A stretch of DNA of 64,000 nucleotides from assembly GCA_017623295.1 (NCBI GenBank), contig JAGAPK010000016.1:38962-102961 (forward strand), in the 5' to 3' direction. The position numbers and the translations under genes are program-made. Below the pieces are notes generated by a model. The model made no database searches and was not told the DNA's origin. It worked only from the letters and a program-made list of their open reading frames with translations. Source of the stretch: Lachnospiraceae bacterium (GTDB lineage Bacteria; Bacillota; Clostridia; Lachnospirales; Lachnospiraceae). Shown piece after piece: positions 43,991 to 52,673 of the stretch (its first letter is position 1; each line of letters opens with the position of its first letter).

Positions 43991-44036
43991 TATGTAACAT
44001 ATGTTTTATTATATGGTAATAACCTTGGTTTGTCAA
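43991..44036 (-). promoter_or_regulatory. Consensus promoter and operator of the TetR gene
   Basis: On the minus strand TTGACA (44031-44036) and TATAAT (44008-44013) are exactly 17 bases apart, a perfect sigma-A promoter. TATGT-A-ACATA (43991-44001) is a palindrome at the predicted transcription start, a likely site for the TetR protein itself. Confidence 0.75.
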
Positions 44037-44089
44037 TTTGTTTCAATATATTTCACTTGCCGAAATCGCGCTACCTTATTTTAACTCTC

Positions 44090-44674
44090 CTATTTCTTCC
44101 CCTTACAAAATATCACCGCTACCAGCGTGCTAATAAAGGTTGCTACTATCGCCGGAGCAATAATACTGGTAGGATTGACACTTCCGTACTGCTGCCTGTA
44201 AGCAATCATATTAACCGGAATCAGCTGCAAAGAGGAAATATTCAAAATCAGGAAATCACACATTTCCTTGGAAGCCCGGTGCTCACCGCTTGGATTTCCC
44301 CGTTCTTTCTCCAGATTCGAAAGTTCTTCCATTGCTTTAAGTCCTGCAGGAGTACATGCCCAGCCAAGTCCCAGAATATTTGCGATTAGATTCGTTGATA
44401 TGTATTCTCTTGCCGGATGATTCTTTGGAATGTTCGGAAACATAAATGTGATAAAAGGAGAAATACCTTTCGTCATCTTGGCTATTAGTCCTGATTTCTG
44501 CGCAATTTCCATCAGGCCAACCCATAACGACATAACTCCAATCATGGTAATACATAACGACACCGATTCTCCCGCTGAATCAAGTGCCGCATTAGACACT
44601 TCTTCCAGATTTCCGGTAAGTGCTCCATAAATAATTCCAATAATAATCATAAAAGCCCAAATATAATTCAACAT
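44090..44674 (-). CDS. spmA: Spore maturation protein A
   Basis: A 194-residue membrane protein of the nucleoside-recognition family matching SpmA. Characteristic parts are MLNYIWAFMIIIGIIYGALTGN at the start, VGLMEIAQKSGLIAKMTK, ANILGLGWACTPAGLKAMEEL and QLIPVNMIAYR. ATG 44674 is chosen over 44716 because it gives the normal family length and start; its ribosome site is weak (GAGATT). The TetR gene and the hybrid kinase/receiver genes separate it from spmB. Confidence 0.88.
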   Translation of the reverse strand: MLNYIWAFMIIIGIIYGALTGNLEEVSNAALDSAGESVSLCITMIGVMSLWVGLMEIAQKSGLIAKMTKGISPFITFMFPNIPKNHPAREYISTNLIANILGLGWACTPAGLKAMEELSNLEKERGNPSGEHRASKEMCDFLILNISSLQLIPVNMIAYRQQYGSVNPTSIIAPAIVATFISTLVAVIFCKGKK

Positions 44675-44737
44675 AATCTCATAAACAAAAAGCACGCCTA
44701 TGAAATTCATATGCATGCTTTTTCTACTTCGTCTTGT

Positions 44738-45271
44738 TTATAATATATGATGTTTCTTTTCCAATAATAACAAATATTCTTTAACCGGAAGCCCGCAGCC
44801 GAAACCTACCATTGCTCCATTTGCTCCAATAACTCTGTGACAAGGAATGACTATCAAAATAGGATTTTTATTGTTGGCACCGCCTACGGCTCTTGCCGCC
44901 TTTGGATTTCCGATTTTAGCAGCAATTTCACCATAACTGCAAGTCTCACCATAAGGAATTGTCCGCAATGCACTCCATACCTTTTGTTGAAAAGGCGTTC
45001 CCTGTGGTTTCACTGGAAGGTCAAATACTTTTCTTTCTCCGGCAAAATATTCTTGAAGCTGCTTCTTCGCCTCCTGTAATAGGCTTGATTCCTGTTGTGT
45101 CGTATCTACAATACCGGATATCGCCTGCGCTCCCTCTCTTGCATCCTTGCTTTCCTGACTTGCCTCTTTGACAAGATACAGTGATGTAATGGCTTCTCCG
45201 TCTTCTTCTATTTTAATTCTTCCTATCGGTGTTTCGATCCATGTTCGATTTAACAATTTTCCAGACATCAT
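44738..45271 (-). CDS. ogt: Methylated-DNA--[protein]-cysteine S-methyltransferase
   Basis: A 177-residue suicide DNA-repair protein that takes the methyl group from O6-methylguanine. The active-site motif is VIPCHRVIGANGAM; the helix-turn-helix with the arginine finger lies in IPYGETCSYGEIAAKIGNPKAARAVGGANNKNP. An N-terminal ribonuclease-like subdomain has an insertion of ~25 polar residues (EASQESKDAREGAQAIS). The assigned start, MM at 45271, has GGGAG eleven bases upstream and overlaps the preceding gene by 59 bases. Coding content of the first ten residues is less certain. Confidence 0.92.
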   Translation of the reverse strand: MMSGKLLNRTWIETPIGRIKIEEDGEAITSLYLVKEASQESKDAREGAQAISGIVDTTQQESSLLQEAKKQLQEYFAGERKVFDLPVKPQGTPFQQKVWSALRTIPYGETCSYGEIAAKIGNPKAARAVGGANNKNPILIVIPCHRVIGANGAMVGFGCGLPVKEYLLLLEKKHHIL

Positions 45272-46739
45272 ATAACATCATGCTCCCTGCTGTATAGAAA
45301 AGTCCCATGCCGTAAATCATATACCTCGGCTGACTGAAAATCATAAGTCCGACTACCAAAGCATTGATAGCAATGCCAACCATTGTCACAAAGGTAAACG
45401 TCAAACTTGTTTCTATCTGTACAATTTTATCTGAAATCATTCTTTCCTTCTGTTCATTTCTGTCTACCGCAGAATCTTGTAGCAATACTTTTTTCTGTTT
45501 CCTAATCCAGATGCACAAATAAATTGCCACAACTCCCATACCAAGATAAAGCCCCAGTGCCATCAGGCTAAGCAAAGGTTTTGCCAGTGCGATGGAATTC
45601 ACAAAGCCTTTCCATGTGTTGTAAAAATAAACTTCAACCAACGGACCAGGCTTCTGTCGGAAAAGTGTTTTTGTCATTTCTCCACAGATTTCATCATATT
45701 TCAATGCCCGTTCAATCTCATTGTAATCATGATTATCTGCAATATAACCTTCTACAACCGGATTGATAATTCCATAACCGATTGCATCATAGCTGTCTGC
45801 ATAATGTGTCGATAACGTAAGCCATCTTGTACCATCCTCCGGCGCTGTCGTATACACAAGCTCCTGCGCAACAGCTGCATCCATAATCTGCAAATACAAT
45901 TCCTTAACTACTTCATCCTCAAATAGATGCTGATCCTGCTCCGGATTGGAAGAATAAAGCAGCGTACAAAGAAGTCCCATAGAATTACCACTATGCTCTA
46001 TCCACGCCCCTCTTACGACATAGTTATAGGTCCTGTCAAACAATTTTCCTGCAAACAAAACAGCGCAAGTCAAAGCGACAAGAAGCAGAAACTTCTTCCA
46101 TCTTCGTTCCCGGAGCAAATAATACCAGAAAAAGACGATGCACATTGTAGGCAGTACAATCATCATTTGTTTTCGCAGACTGATAAGCAGAAAAGCAAGT
46201 ACAAAAGTCCAGACCATTGAACCTGTCTTTTTCATCCTTACCGCCAAAAAGAGATTTACAATAAATAACACAAACAACGAAAGTCCCAGACCTTCTGTCA
46301 AAATGCTGTTCGTATAAGCAGATCCTCTACCAGCTACAAATCGGCACAATAACGTCACAAAGAATTGAAAAAAGACGGTACCGATTTGCAATACAATACT
46401 TCCATCTTTTACTTTCTTTATCACAATACCGGCATACCATGTCGTAAATGCAGCGAGCAAGCTCTGTAATACTACCACTATCATCAGATAATCCACATTT
46501 ATCAAAGAGGCTATTCCTCTGCAAACAGCAAGGAAAATCGGATACACCGGTTCTCTTGTAATATGCATGGTAGCATATCCATTGGAATCCGCACACCATT
46601 CCGGTCCATCCATAATAGGGAACAGCATATAAAAGAGAATGCAGATTCCCAATAAAATGAAATCCCGTGTTGTGTATTCGTTTTTACTTTTGAAAAAATC
46701 TTTCTGATTTATATTCTTCTCTAACATTCGCATTCTCAC
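45213..46739 (-). CDS. Polytopic membrane protein, possible glycosyltransferase-like
   Basis: A 508-residue protein with about ten or eleven membrane helices spread over the whole length, e.g. FILLGICILFYMLFPIM, LFVLFIVNLFLAV and LLSLMALGLYLGMGVVAIYLCIWI. A polar loop near residues 40-60 (MDGPEWCADSNGYATMHITREPVYPI) resembles the first loop of GT-C-type membrane glycosyltransferases, and a second large loop (residues ~245-360) is probably extracytoplasmic. No precise family was recognised. The first codon is uncertain among closely spaced in-frame starts (46739, 46733, 46727). The 3' end overlaps ogt by 59 bases. Confidence 0.7.
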   Translation of the reverse strand: MRMRMLEKNINQKDFFKSKNEYTTRDFILLGICILFYMLFPIMDGPEWCADSNGYATMHITREPVYPIFLAVCRGIASLINVDYLMIVVVLQSLLAAFTTWYAGIVIKKVKDGSIVLQIGTVFFQFFVTLLCRFVAGRGSAYTNSILTEGLGLSLFVLFIVNLFLAVRMKKTGSMVWTFVLAFLLISLRKQMMIVLPTMCIVFFWYYLLRERRWKKFLLLVALTCAVLFAGKLFDRTYNYVVRGAWIEHSGNSMGLLCTLLYSSNPEQDQHLFEDEVVKELYLQIMDAAVAQELVYTTAPEDGTRWLTLSTHYADSYDAIGYGIINPVVEGYIADNHDYNEIERALKYDEICGEMTKTLFRQKPGPLVEVYFYNTWKGFVNSIALAKPLLSLMALGLYLGMGVVAIYLCIWIRKQKKVLLQDSAVDRNEQKERMISDKIVQIETSLTFTFVTMVGIAINALVVGLMIFSQPRYMIYGMGLFYTAGSMMLYDVWKIVKSNMDRNTDRKN

Positions 46740-46827
46740 TTTATCTTTTTTATAATATATATCACTATATCAATTCTCACCCTAAAAATCTATCTTTATT
46801 ATCAAAATATACAAAAACCATATTAAA

Positions 46828-46852
46828 AAGCCGTAGCATTACGCTACGGCTT
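46828..46852 (-). terminator. Terminator of the fatty-acid synthesis operon
   Basis: AAGCCGTAGC (46828-46837) and GCTACGGCTT (46843-46852) form a perfect ten-base stem with a five-base loop, followed by five T residues on the minus strand just after fabH. It could work in both directions. Confidence 0.85.
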
Positions 46853-46866
46853 TCTTCTACAATATT

Positions 46867-47829
46867 TTACCACTCAATTACAGCAGATCCCCATGTTAAG
46901 CCTGCCCCGAATCCAGATAATACAATCTTCATACCCGGTTTCAACATACCCTTCTTATTGATTTCATCTAACAAAATCGGTACACTGGCTGCGGAAATAT
47001 TTCCACAATGGTCTAAGCTGATTGGGAATTTATCCTCAGATACCTTCAATCGTTTTGCAACAGACTGAATGATTCGGATATTAGCCTGATGCAGCGCAAA
47101 ATAATCAATATCTTCTACACTGAGTCCTGCCTCATCCAGCACTTTCTTAATAGATGCCGGTACGGTTGTAACTGCAAATTTATATACTTCCTGACCATCC
47201 ATATAGGTATACTGTAAATCTGTTGGATTTTTCACCAATGGATTGTTATTCAGGCGGTTCTTACATGCCAAAACCATACCTTTGGCACCATCGGAACCCT
47301 GGTCATATGCCAGAAGTCCTGTTTCTTCTGCTCTAAGAACTGCTGCACCTGCACCATCACCAAACAGTACACAAGTGCTTCTGTCATTCCAATCCATGAT
47401 TTTGGATAAGGTTTCTGCACCTAAAACTAATGCGGTCTTGTAAATTCCGGCTTTAAAATAAGCATCTGCTGTATGTAGCGCAAACATAAATCCTGAACAA
47501 GCTGCATTCACATCAAAAGCAACCGCTTTGTCTGCTCCAAGTGCTGCCTGAACTTCACAGGCAGTAGAAGGTGTTACATAATCGCCAGTAATCGTTCCTA
47601 CAATAATCAGGTCAATATCCTGTGCAGAAACTTTGGCATCTTCCAATGCACGGCGAGCCGCTTCAATAGACAAGCTGGCAGTATTTTCATCCTTTGCCAG
47701 TCTACGTTCTCTGATTCCTGTACGGCTACTAATCCATTCATCAGAAGTATCCATGATTTTTGATAAATCATCATTTGTCACGATGGTTTCCGGCAGACAA
47801 CTTCCGGTTCCTATGATTCTTGTTTTCAT
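46867..47829 (-). CDS. fabH: 3-oxoacyl-ACP synthase III
   Basis: Starts fatty-acid chains by condensing acyl-CoA with malonyl-ACP. The 320-residue protein has the catalytic triad: Cys in VNAACSGFMFAL, His in YFALHQANIRI and Asn in HCGNISAASVP. The N-terminal TNDDLSKIMDTSDEWISSRTGI is typical. It is the last gene of the cluster, whereas it is often first in other Firmicutes. A terminator follows directly. Confidence 0.96.
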   Translation of the reverse strand: MKTRIIGTGSCLPETIVTNDDLSKIMDTSDEWISSRTGIRERRLAKDENTASLSIEAARRALEDAKVSAQDIDLIIVGTITGDYVTPSTACEVQAALGADKAVAFDVNAACSGFMFALHTADAYFKAGIYKTALVLGAETLSKIMDWNDRSTCVLFGDGAGAAVLRAEETGLLAYDQGSDGAKGMVLACKNRLNNNPLVKNPTDLQYTYMDGQEVYKFAVTTVPASIKKVLDEAGLSVEDIDYFALHQANIRIIQSVAKRLKVSEDKFPISLDHCGNISAASVPILLDEINKKGMLKPGMKIVLSGFGAGLTWGSAVIEW

Positions 47830-47837
47830 TTTTCTAT

Positions 47838-48896
47838 TTATCCTCTAAATTCATCCATAATGTCTTTTACATGTTCTAATTTGGTTGCCCGATATGCATT
47901 GGCACCACAGAATAAAAGAGCATCATCCACATTTCCGATTGCTGCATTTACAAGTGCATCCGTAATACAATACGGCGTTTCTGCCGGTTTACATGTGCTG
48001 ACACAAGTATGGCATTTGCCATGTGGAATTTTTCCTTCCTTTGCTTTTTTCATAAAAGGGTTTAAAATTGCTCTTCCCGGCATACCAACCGGACTTTTTA
48101 CAATAACGATATCTTCTTTCTTGGCATCGATATAAGTCTGCTTATATGCTTCATCCGCATCACATTCATAGGTTGTGACAAAGCGGGTTGCTACCTGAAC
48201 ACCGGAAGCTCCCATTGCCAAATAATGTTCCATATCTTCTCTGGTATAAATACCACCTGCCATAATAACAGGAATGTCTTTCTGATGCTCTTCTCCGCTT
48301 TCATTAACAGTTTTAATGATATTTTTGACTTCTTCATCATAATTAAGACCGTCAATATTCTCTAACTGCTCTTGGGAAAATCCAAGATGACCTCCCGCCA
48401 AAGGGCCTTCAATCACTACGGCATCCGGTACTCTATTATATTTTTTCAACCAGTACTTCATAATAACCTGTGCGGATTTCACACTGGAAACAATTGGCGC
48501 AATTTTCGTTTTTGTATTTTCTACAAGCGCCGGCAGATTCATCGGCAGTCCGGCTCCGGAGATAATTAAATCTACTCCTGCTTCCACAGCTGCTTTTACA
48601 TACTCTTCATATTTCTGAGTCGCTACCATGATGTTGACACCAATAATACCACCTTTGGCAATTTCACGAGCTTTCTCAATTTCTTTCTTAATGGCTCTTA
48701 AATTGCATGCGATAGGATTGTTGTCAAAATCAGGCTCTCTGTAGCCAATTTGCGCTGTAGAAATGATTCCGATTCCCCCCTCTGCCGCTACGGCTCCTGC
48801 CAGACCGGATAAACTGACTCCAACGCCCATTCCACCCTGAATTACCGGAACTTTCGCAACCAGATCTCCTATTACAAGAGGCTTAATTTCCATCAT
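47838..48896 (-). CDS. FMN-dependent nitronate monooxygenase / enoyl-ACP reductase-like protein
   Basis: A ~350-residue TIM-barrel flavoprotein of the FabK/nitronate monooxygenase superfamily. FMN-binding parts are PVIQGGMGVGVSLS, GPLAGGHLGF, IPVIMAGGIYTREDM and GASGVQVATRF. Unlike FabK it has a C-terminal cysteine cluster, CHTCVSTCKPAETPYC, which could bind a metal or iron-sulphur centre. ATG 48896 has AAAGG upstream and is preferred over 48929. It lies between fabZ and fabH, so a role in acyl-chain reduction or modification is likely. It is not the only reductase, since a canonical fabK is present at 52674-53594. Confidence 0.8.
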   Translation of the reverse strand: MMEIKPLVIGDLVAKVPVIQGGMGVGVSLSGLAGAVAAEGGIGIISTAQIGYREPDFDNNPIACNLRAIKKEIEKAREIAKGGIIGVNIMVATQKYEEYVKAAVEAGVDLIISGAGLPMNLPALVENTKTKIAPIVSSVKSAQVIMKYWLKKYNRVPDAVVIEGPLAGGHLGFSQEQLENIDGLNYDEEVKNIIKTVNESGEEHQKDIPVIMAGGIYTREDMEHYLAMGASGVQVATRFVTTYECDADEAYKQTYIDAKKEDIVIVKSPVGMPGRAILNPFMKKAKEGKIPHGKCHTCVSTCKPAETPYCITDALVNAAIGNVDDALLFCGANAYRATKLEHVKDIMDEFRG

Positions 48897-48947
48897 ATTT
48901 TTGCCTTTCTTTCTAAATACCAACTGCAAATTTTTACTTTTGGGTGT

Positions 48948-49385
48948 TTATTCTGCACTTCCGATTGCAAAAGTAAGCTCTGCCTGAACTACCATTTTGC
49001 CATCTACATATGCTTTGGCTGAACCAACACCAATTGGACCTTTTACTTTGATAATTTCTGTTTCTAGAGTAAGTACGTCACCCGGTGTTACTTTACCTTT
49101 AAATTTTGCAGAATTGATAGCAGCGAAATAAGCTGTTTTTCCTTTAAATTCAGGCTGGCTTAAAATTGCTACGGCACCTGTCTGTGCAAGTGCTTCTACA
49201 ATCAGAACACCCGGCATAACCGGTTCTCCCGGGAAATGTCCTGCAAAATATGGTTCGTTATAAGAAACACATTTTTTCGCTACGGCTTTTACACCCGGCT
49301 CTAATTCTTCTACGGTATCAATCAGCATAAACGGTTGTCTATGCGGAATAATTTCCATAATCTGTTTTGCAGTTAAAACTGACAT
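48948..49385 (-). CDS. fabZ: 3-hydroxyacyl-ACP dehydratase
   Basis: Hot-dog-fold dehydratase (145 aa) that removes water from 3-hydroxyacyl-ACP. The catalytic His is in GHFPGEPVMPGVL and the Glu in VEALAQTGA; the N-terminal IMEIIPHRQPFMLID is diagnostic. It follows fabF closely in the same operon. Confidence 0.96.
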   Translation of the reverse strand: MSVLTAKQIMEIIPHRQPFMLIDTVEELEPGVKAVAKKCVSYNEPYFAGHFPGEPVMPGVLIVEALAQTGAVAILSQPEFKGKTAYFAAINSAKFKGKVTPGDVLTLETEIIKVKGPIGVGSAKAYVDGKMVVQAELTFAIGSAE

Positions 49386-49423
49386 TTTTCTTCCTCCTTA
49401 TGATTCGATACAAAAATGATTGA

Positions 49424-50659
49424 TTAACCCTCGTATTTTTTCACAAGGATACTTGCGTTGTGTCCACCAAAGCCCAAAGAGTTGGATAATGCATAAGTAA
49501 AGTCTCCTGTAACAGGTTCTTTACAGTAATCCAAATCACACTCTTCATCCGGTACCTGATAACCTACTGTCTGGTGAATATAACCTTCCTGTAACTCTTT
49601 GACACAAGTAACGAATTCAATCGCACCTGCTGCGCCAAGAAGATGTCCAACCATAGATTTTGTGGAATTAATCTTCATATCTTTTGCATGCTCACCAAAA
49701 GCAAGTTTAATTGCTCGTGTTTCAAATAAGTCGTTGTGATGTGTGCTTGTACCATGTGCATTGATATAAGTAACATCTTCTGGTTTAATGCCTGCATCTG
49801 CTACTGCATTTTCCATTGCTCTTGCTGCACCAGCACCGTCTTCTGCTGGAGAAGTAATATGATAAGCATCAGCGGAACATCCGTAACCAACTACTTCTGC
49901 ATAAATCTTAGCGCCTCTTGCTTTTGCATGCTCTAATTCTTCCAGAACAACAACTGCAGAACCTTCACCCATTACGAAACCGCTTCTTTCCTTATCAAAA
50001 GGAATGGAGCATCTTGCAGGATCTTCGGAAGAAGTTAATGCCGTTAAAGCAGTAAAGCCTGCAATACCAATTGGTGTTACACTGCTTTCTGTACCACCGG
50101 CAATCATTACATCTGCATCACCATACTGAATGGTACGGAATGCTTCACCGATAGAGTTTGTTCCTGTTGCACATGCTGTTACAACGTTGATATTTTTGCC
50201 TTTTAAACCAAACTGAATAGAAACGTTACCTGCTGCCATGTTACAAATCATGAGTGGCACTAATAAAGGTTCTACTCTGGAAGGTCCTTTTTCCAAAAGT
50301 TTGGAATGTGCTCTTTCCATTGCCTGTAAAGAACCGATACCGGAACCAACAGATACACCGACACGGAAAGGATCTTCTTTCTCCATATCCAGTCCTGCAT
50401 CTTCCATAGCTTCCTTGGTTGCTGCTACTGCATACTGACAGAAAAGTTCCATTCTCTTCGCAGCTTTGAAATCCATGAAGTTTTTACCTTCGAAGCCTTT
50501 TACTTCTGCTGCCAATTTACATTTGTATTCGGAAGCATCAAATTTGGTAATCTGACCAAATCCTGTCTTTCCTTCTTTTACACCGTTCCAGAATTCTTCT
50601 ACGCTTAATCCGATAGGGGTAATAGCACCCATACCTGTTACAACTACTCTTTTACTCAT
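49424..50659 (-). CDS. fabF: 3-oxoacyl-ACP synthase II
   Basis: Elongating condensing enzyme of fatty-acid synthesis (411 aa). The nucleophile Cys is in VTACATGTNSIGEA; the two catalytic His residues are in INAHGTSTHHNDL and SMVGHLLGAAGA. The N-terminal KRVVVTGMGAITPIG is typical of FabF. It is translated after fabG with a 47-base gap. Because FabF is the elongation enzyme for unsaturated and long chains, its position under a FabT-type box is functionally sensible. Confidence 0.97.
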   Translation of the reverse strand: MSKRVVVTGMGAITPIGLSVEEFWNGVKEGKTGFGQITKFDASEYKCKLAAEVKGFEGKNFMDFKAAKRMELFCQYAVAATKEAMEDAGLDMEKEDPFRVGVSVGSGIGSLQAMERAHSKLLEKGPSRVEPLLVPLMICNMAAGNVSIQFGLKGKNINVVTACATGTNSIGEAFRTIQYGDADVMIAGGTESSVTPIGIAGFTALTALTSSEDPARCSIPFDKERSGFVMGEGSAVVVLEELEHAKARGAKIYAEVVGYGCSADAYHITSPAEDGAGAARAMENAVADAGIKPEDVTYINAHGTSTHHNDLFETRAIKLAFGEHAKDMKINSTKSMVGHLLGAAGAIEFVTCVKELQEGYIHQTVGYQVPDEECDLDYCKEPVTGDFTYALSNSLGFGGHNASILVKKYEG

Positions 50660-50706
50660 GTTATCTTTCCTTTCTAAACTAAGTCGTGACTCGTTCCTGC
50701 CTATTA

Positions 50707-51447
50707 TTAGATAGCCATACCACCGTCTACGGAAATTACCTGTCCTGTAATATATGAAGCTTTATCGCTTGCCAGAAAAGCAACTGTTTCTGCGATATCT
50801 TTCGGGGTTCCGACTCTCTTTAACGGAATCTGGGAAAGGGTTGCTTCTTTCGCTGTATCAGTCATTGCCTGTGTCATATCTGTATCAATAAAACCAGGTG
50901 CAACTGCATTTACCGTAATGCTACGGCTTGCAAGCTCTCTTGCCATAGATTTGGTCAAACCAATAACACCAGCTTTTGAAGCTGCATAGTTTGCCTGTCC
51001 GGCATTTCCCAGAACACCGGATACAGAAGAAAGATTGATAATTCTTCCTGCTTTTTGTTTTAAGAAAGGACGATACATATGTTTAATTGTATTGAAAGTT
51101 CCTTTCAAGTTAGTATTGATAACTGCATCAAAATCTTCTTCTGTCATTTTCATAACAAGATTGTCTTTTGTAATACCTGCATTGTTTACTAAAATGTCAA
51201 TATGACCAAATGCTTCTAACATATCGGTAATCATTTTGCCACAAGCTTCAAAATCCGCTACGGAACACTGAACAGCAACTGCTTTTCTGCCAAGTGCTTC
51301 AATTTCACGAACAACTTCTTCTGCTTTTTCTTTAGAACCATTGTAATTCACGATTACATCTGCGCCATACTCTGCCAATGTAATAGCAATCTGTCGTCCG
51401 ATTCCTCTTCCGGCGCCTGTTACCAGTGCTACTTTCCCTGTTAACAT
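50707..51447 (-). CDS. fabG: 3-oxoacyl-ACP reductase
   Basis: NADPH-dependent short-chain dehydrogenase reducing 3-oxoacyl-ACP (246 aa). The cofactor motif is [10 protein letters not shown], the structural NNAG is present, and the catalytic Ser-Tyr-Lys lie in LSSVSGV and YAASK. The ATG at 51447 with AGGAGGAAAGGGAAG upstream is chosen; the open frame to 51498 lacks a ribosome site. It follows fabD by 72 bases. Confidence 0.96.
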   Translation of the reverse strand: MLTGKVALVTGAGRGIGRQIAITLAEYGADVIVNYNGSKEKAEEVVREIEALGRKAVAVQCSVADFEACGKMITDMLEAFGHIDILVNNAGITKDNLVMKMTEEDFDAVINTNLKGTFNTIKHMYRPFLKQKAGRIINLSSVSGVLGNAGQANYAASKAGVIGLTKSMARELASRSITVNAVAPGFIDTDMTQAMTDTAKEATLSQIPLKRVGTPKDIAETVAFLASDKASYITGQVISVDGGMAI

Positions 51448-51519
51448 CTTCCCTTTCCTCCTGTTCTTCACACAATATAATTTTTTCGCCGATTCCACCC
51501 AATAATAAATGCATCGACC

Positions 51520-52437
51520 TTATGCTAATTCACTTAACTTCTCTAAATCTTCTACTTTTTCCACATTCAGAACTTTCATGTCTTTGTTAATTTTTCTCAT
51601 AAATCCTGTTAATGTTTTGCCCGGTCCGATTTCCACAAAAGTATCAACGCCATCTGCAATCATTTTTTCAATCGTCTGCTGCCATCTTACAGAAGAAGAA
51701 ACCTGTTTCTCTAAAAGGGATTTAACCTGTTCTTTATCTGTAACATATTCTGCTGTTACGTTTGTAATATAAGGAATCTGAATATCGCTGATTGTCACAT
51801 TATCCAATTCTTTTGCCAGTTTCTCACCTGCTCCAACTAATAACGGAGAGTGGAAAGGACCGCTTACTTTCAGTGTAACACATCTTTTAGCACCAGCGGC
51901 TGTTAATTTCTCGACAGCTGCCTGTGCAGCACCTTCTTCACCGGTAATAACAATCTGTCCAGGACAGTTATAGTTCGCAATCGTAACCATACCCGGTGTT
52001 TCTTCACAAATCTGCTCGATTACTGCTGTATCAAGACCAAGAACTGCTACCATAGCACCACCGTTTGGTACAGCTTCCTGCATGTAGATACCTCTTTTTC
52101 TTACTACCTTGAAAACATCTTCCGGAGTCATGACACCACTTGCTACGAGTGCACCATATTCTCCGAGACTCAAACCTGCTGTTACATCCGGTTTGATACC
52201 TTTTTCTTCTATCGCTTTTAACATCGCTACTTCTGTTGCCAGCATAGCAATCTGTGTATATTCTGTAATATTAATCTGCTCGTTCTCTTCAAAGCAAAGC
52301 TTCTCCATATCAAGTCCGCTTGCTTTTCCTGCTAATTCAAACATTTCTTTACAAACAGGAATCTGTTCATAAAAATCTTTACCCATTCCAACATACTGCG
52401 CTCCCTGTCCCGGGAACATAAAAGCTATTTTACCCAT
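51520..52437 (-). CDS. fabD: Malonyl-CoA:ACP transacylase
   Basis: Transfers malonyl groups from CoA to ACP (305 aa). FMFPGQGAQYVGMG opens the protein, the catalytic His lies in GPFHSPLL and the conserved QIVITG and EIGPGKTLTGF are present. The nucleophile elbow reads AGLSLGEYGAL, with Leu where the textbook GHSLGE has His; the Ser is conserved, so activity is expected. Upstream lies a 236-base spacer with four hairpins and a FabT-type box. Confidence 0.95.
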   Translation of the reverse strand: MGKIAFMFPGQGAQYVGMGKDFYEQIPVCKEMFELAGKASGLDMEKLCFEENEQINITEYTQIAMLATEVAMLKAIEEKGIKPDVTAGLSLGEYGALVASGVMTPEDVFKVVRKRGIYMQEAVPNGGAMVAVLGLDTAVIEQICEETPGMVTIANYNCPGQIVITGEEGAAQAAVEKLTAAGAKRCVTLKVSGPFHSPLLVGAGEKLAKELDNVTISDIQIPYITNVTAEYVTDKEQVKSLLEKQVSSSVRWQQTIEKMIADGVDTFVEIGPGKTLTGFMRKINKDMKVLNVEKVEDLEKLSELA

Positions 52438-52497
52438 AGTATTCTTCCTTTTCTTCGTATTGCTTCGTAATCTGACAAACTTTTCTAAGTTTCACAA

Positions 52498-52517
52498 TAG
52501 TTTGACATTCAAAGTAT
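52498..52517. promoter_or_regulatory. FabT-type box upstream of fabD
   Basis: TTTGA-CAT-TCAAA (52501-52513) lies in a 20-base segment identical to that at the acpP promoter (53890-53909). A -10-like AATACT overlaps it on the minus strand but no -35 element precedes it, so the promoter is weaker or the site blocks read-through. Confidence 0.65.
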
Positions 52518-52525
52518 TTAATTGT

Positions 52526-52554
52526 AAAAAAAGTTTGGCTCAGCAGCCAAACTT
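52526..52554 (-). terminator. Terminator in the fabK-fabD spacer
   Basis: AAGTTTGGCT (52531-52540) and AGCCAAACTT (52545-52554) form a perfect ten-base stem with a four-base loop. On the minus strand seven T residues follow. It should end most acpP-fabK transcripts before fabD. Confidence 0.75.
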
Positions 52555-52673
52555 GCAAGAATTTCCTTCGAAAATTCTTGTTGACTTTCCACGACATACG
52601 TGCATTTTCCTGTCACATATAAAATCAGGCGATATAACCTGATTTGGGAGTTCTATGAGAACTCCCTATTATT

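Larger units (their letters stand above)
52438..52673 (-). other. Structured spacer between fabK and fabD (four hairpins, FabT-type box)
   Basis: In transcription order the minus strand shows hairpin 1 (52646-52666, nine-base stem, three-base loop) directly abutting hairpin 2 (52622-52645, eight-base stem). A 42-base linker, hairpin 3 (52557-52579) and hairpin 4 (52531-52554) follow, the last with a T-tract. A TTTGA-N3-TCAAA box comes next. No coding frame fits. It could be stacked terminators or a regulated leader; no known riboswitch class was recognised. Confidence 0.6.
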
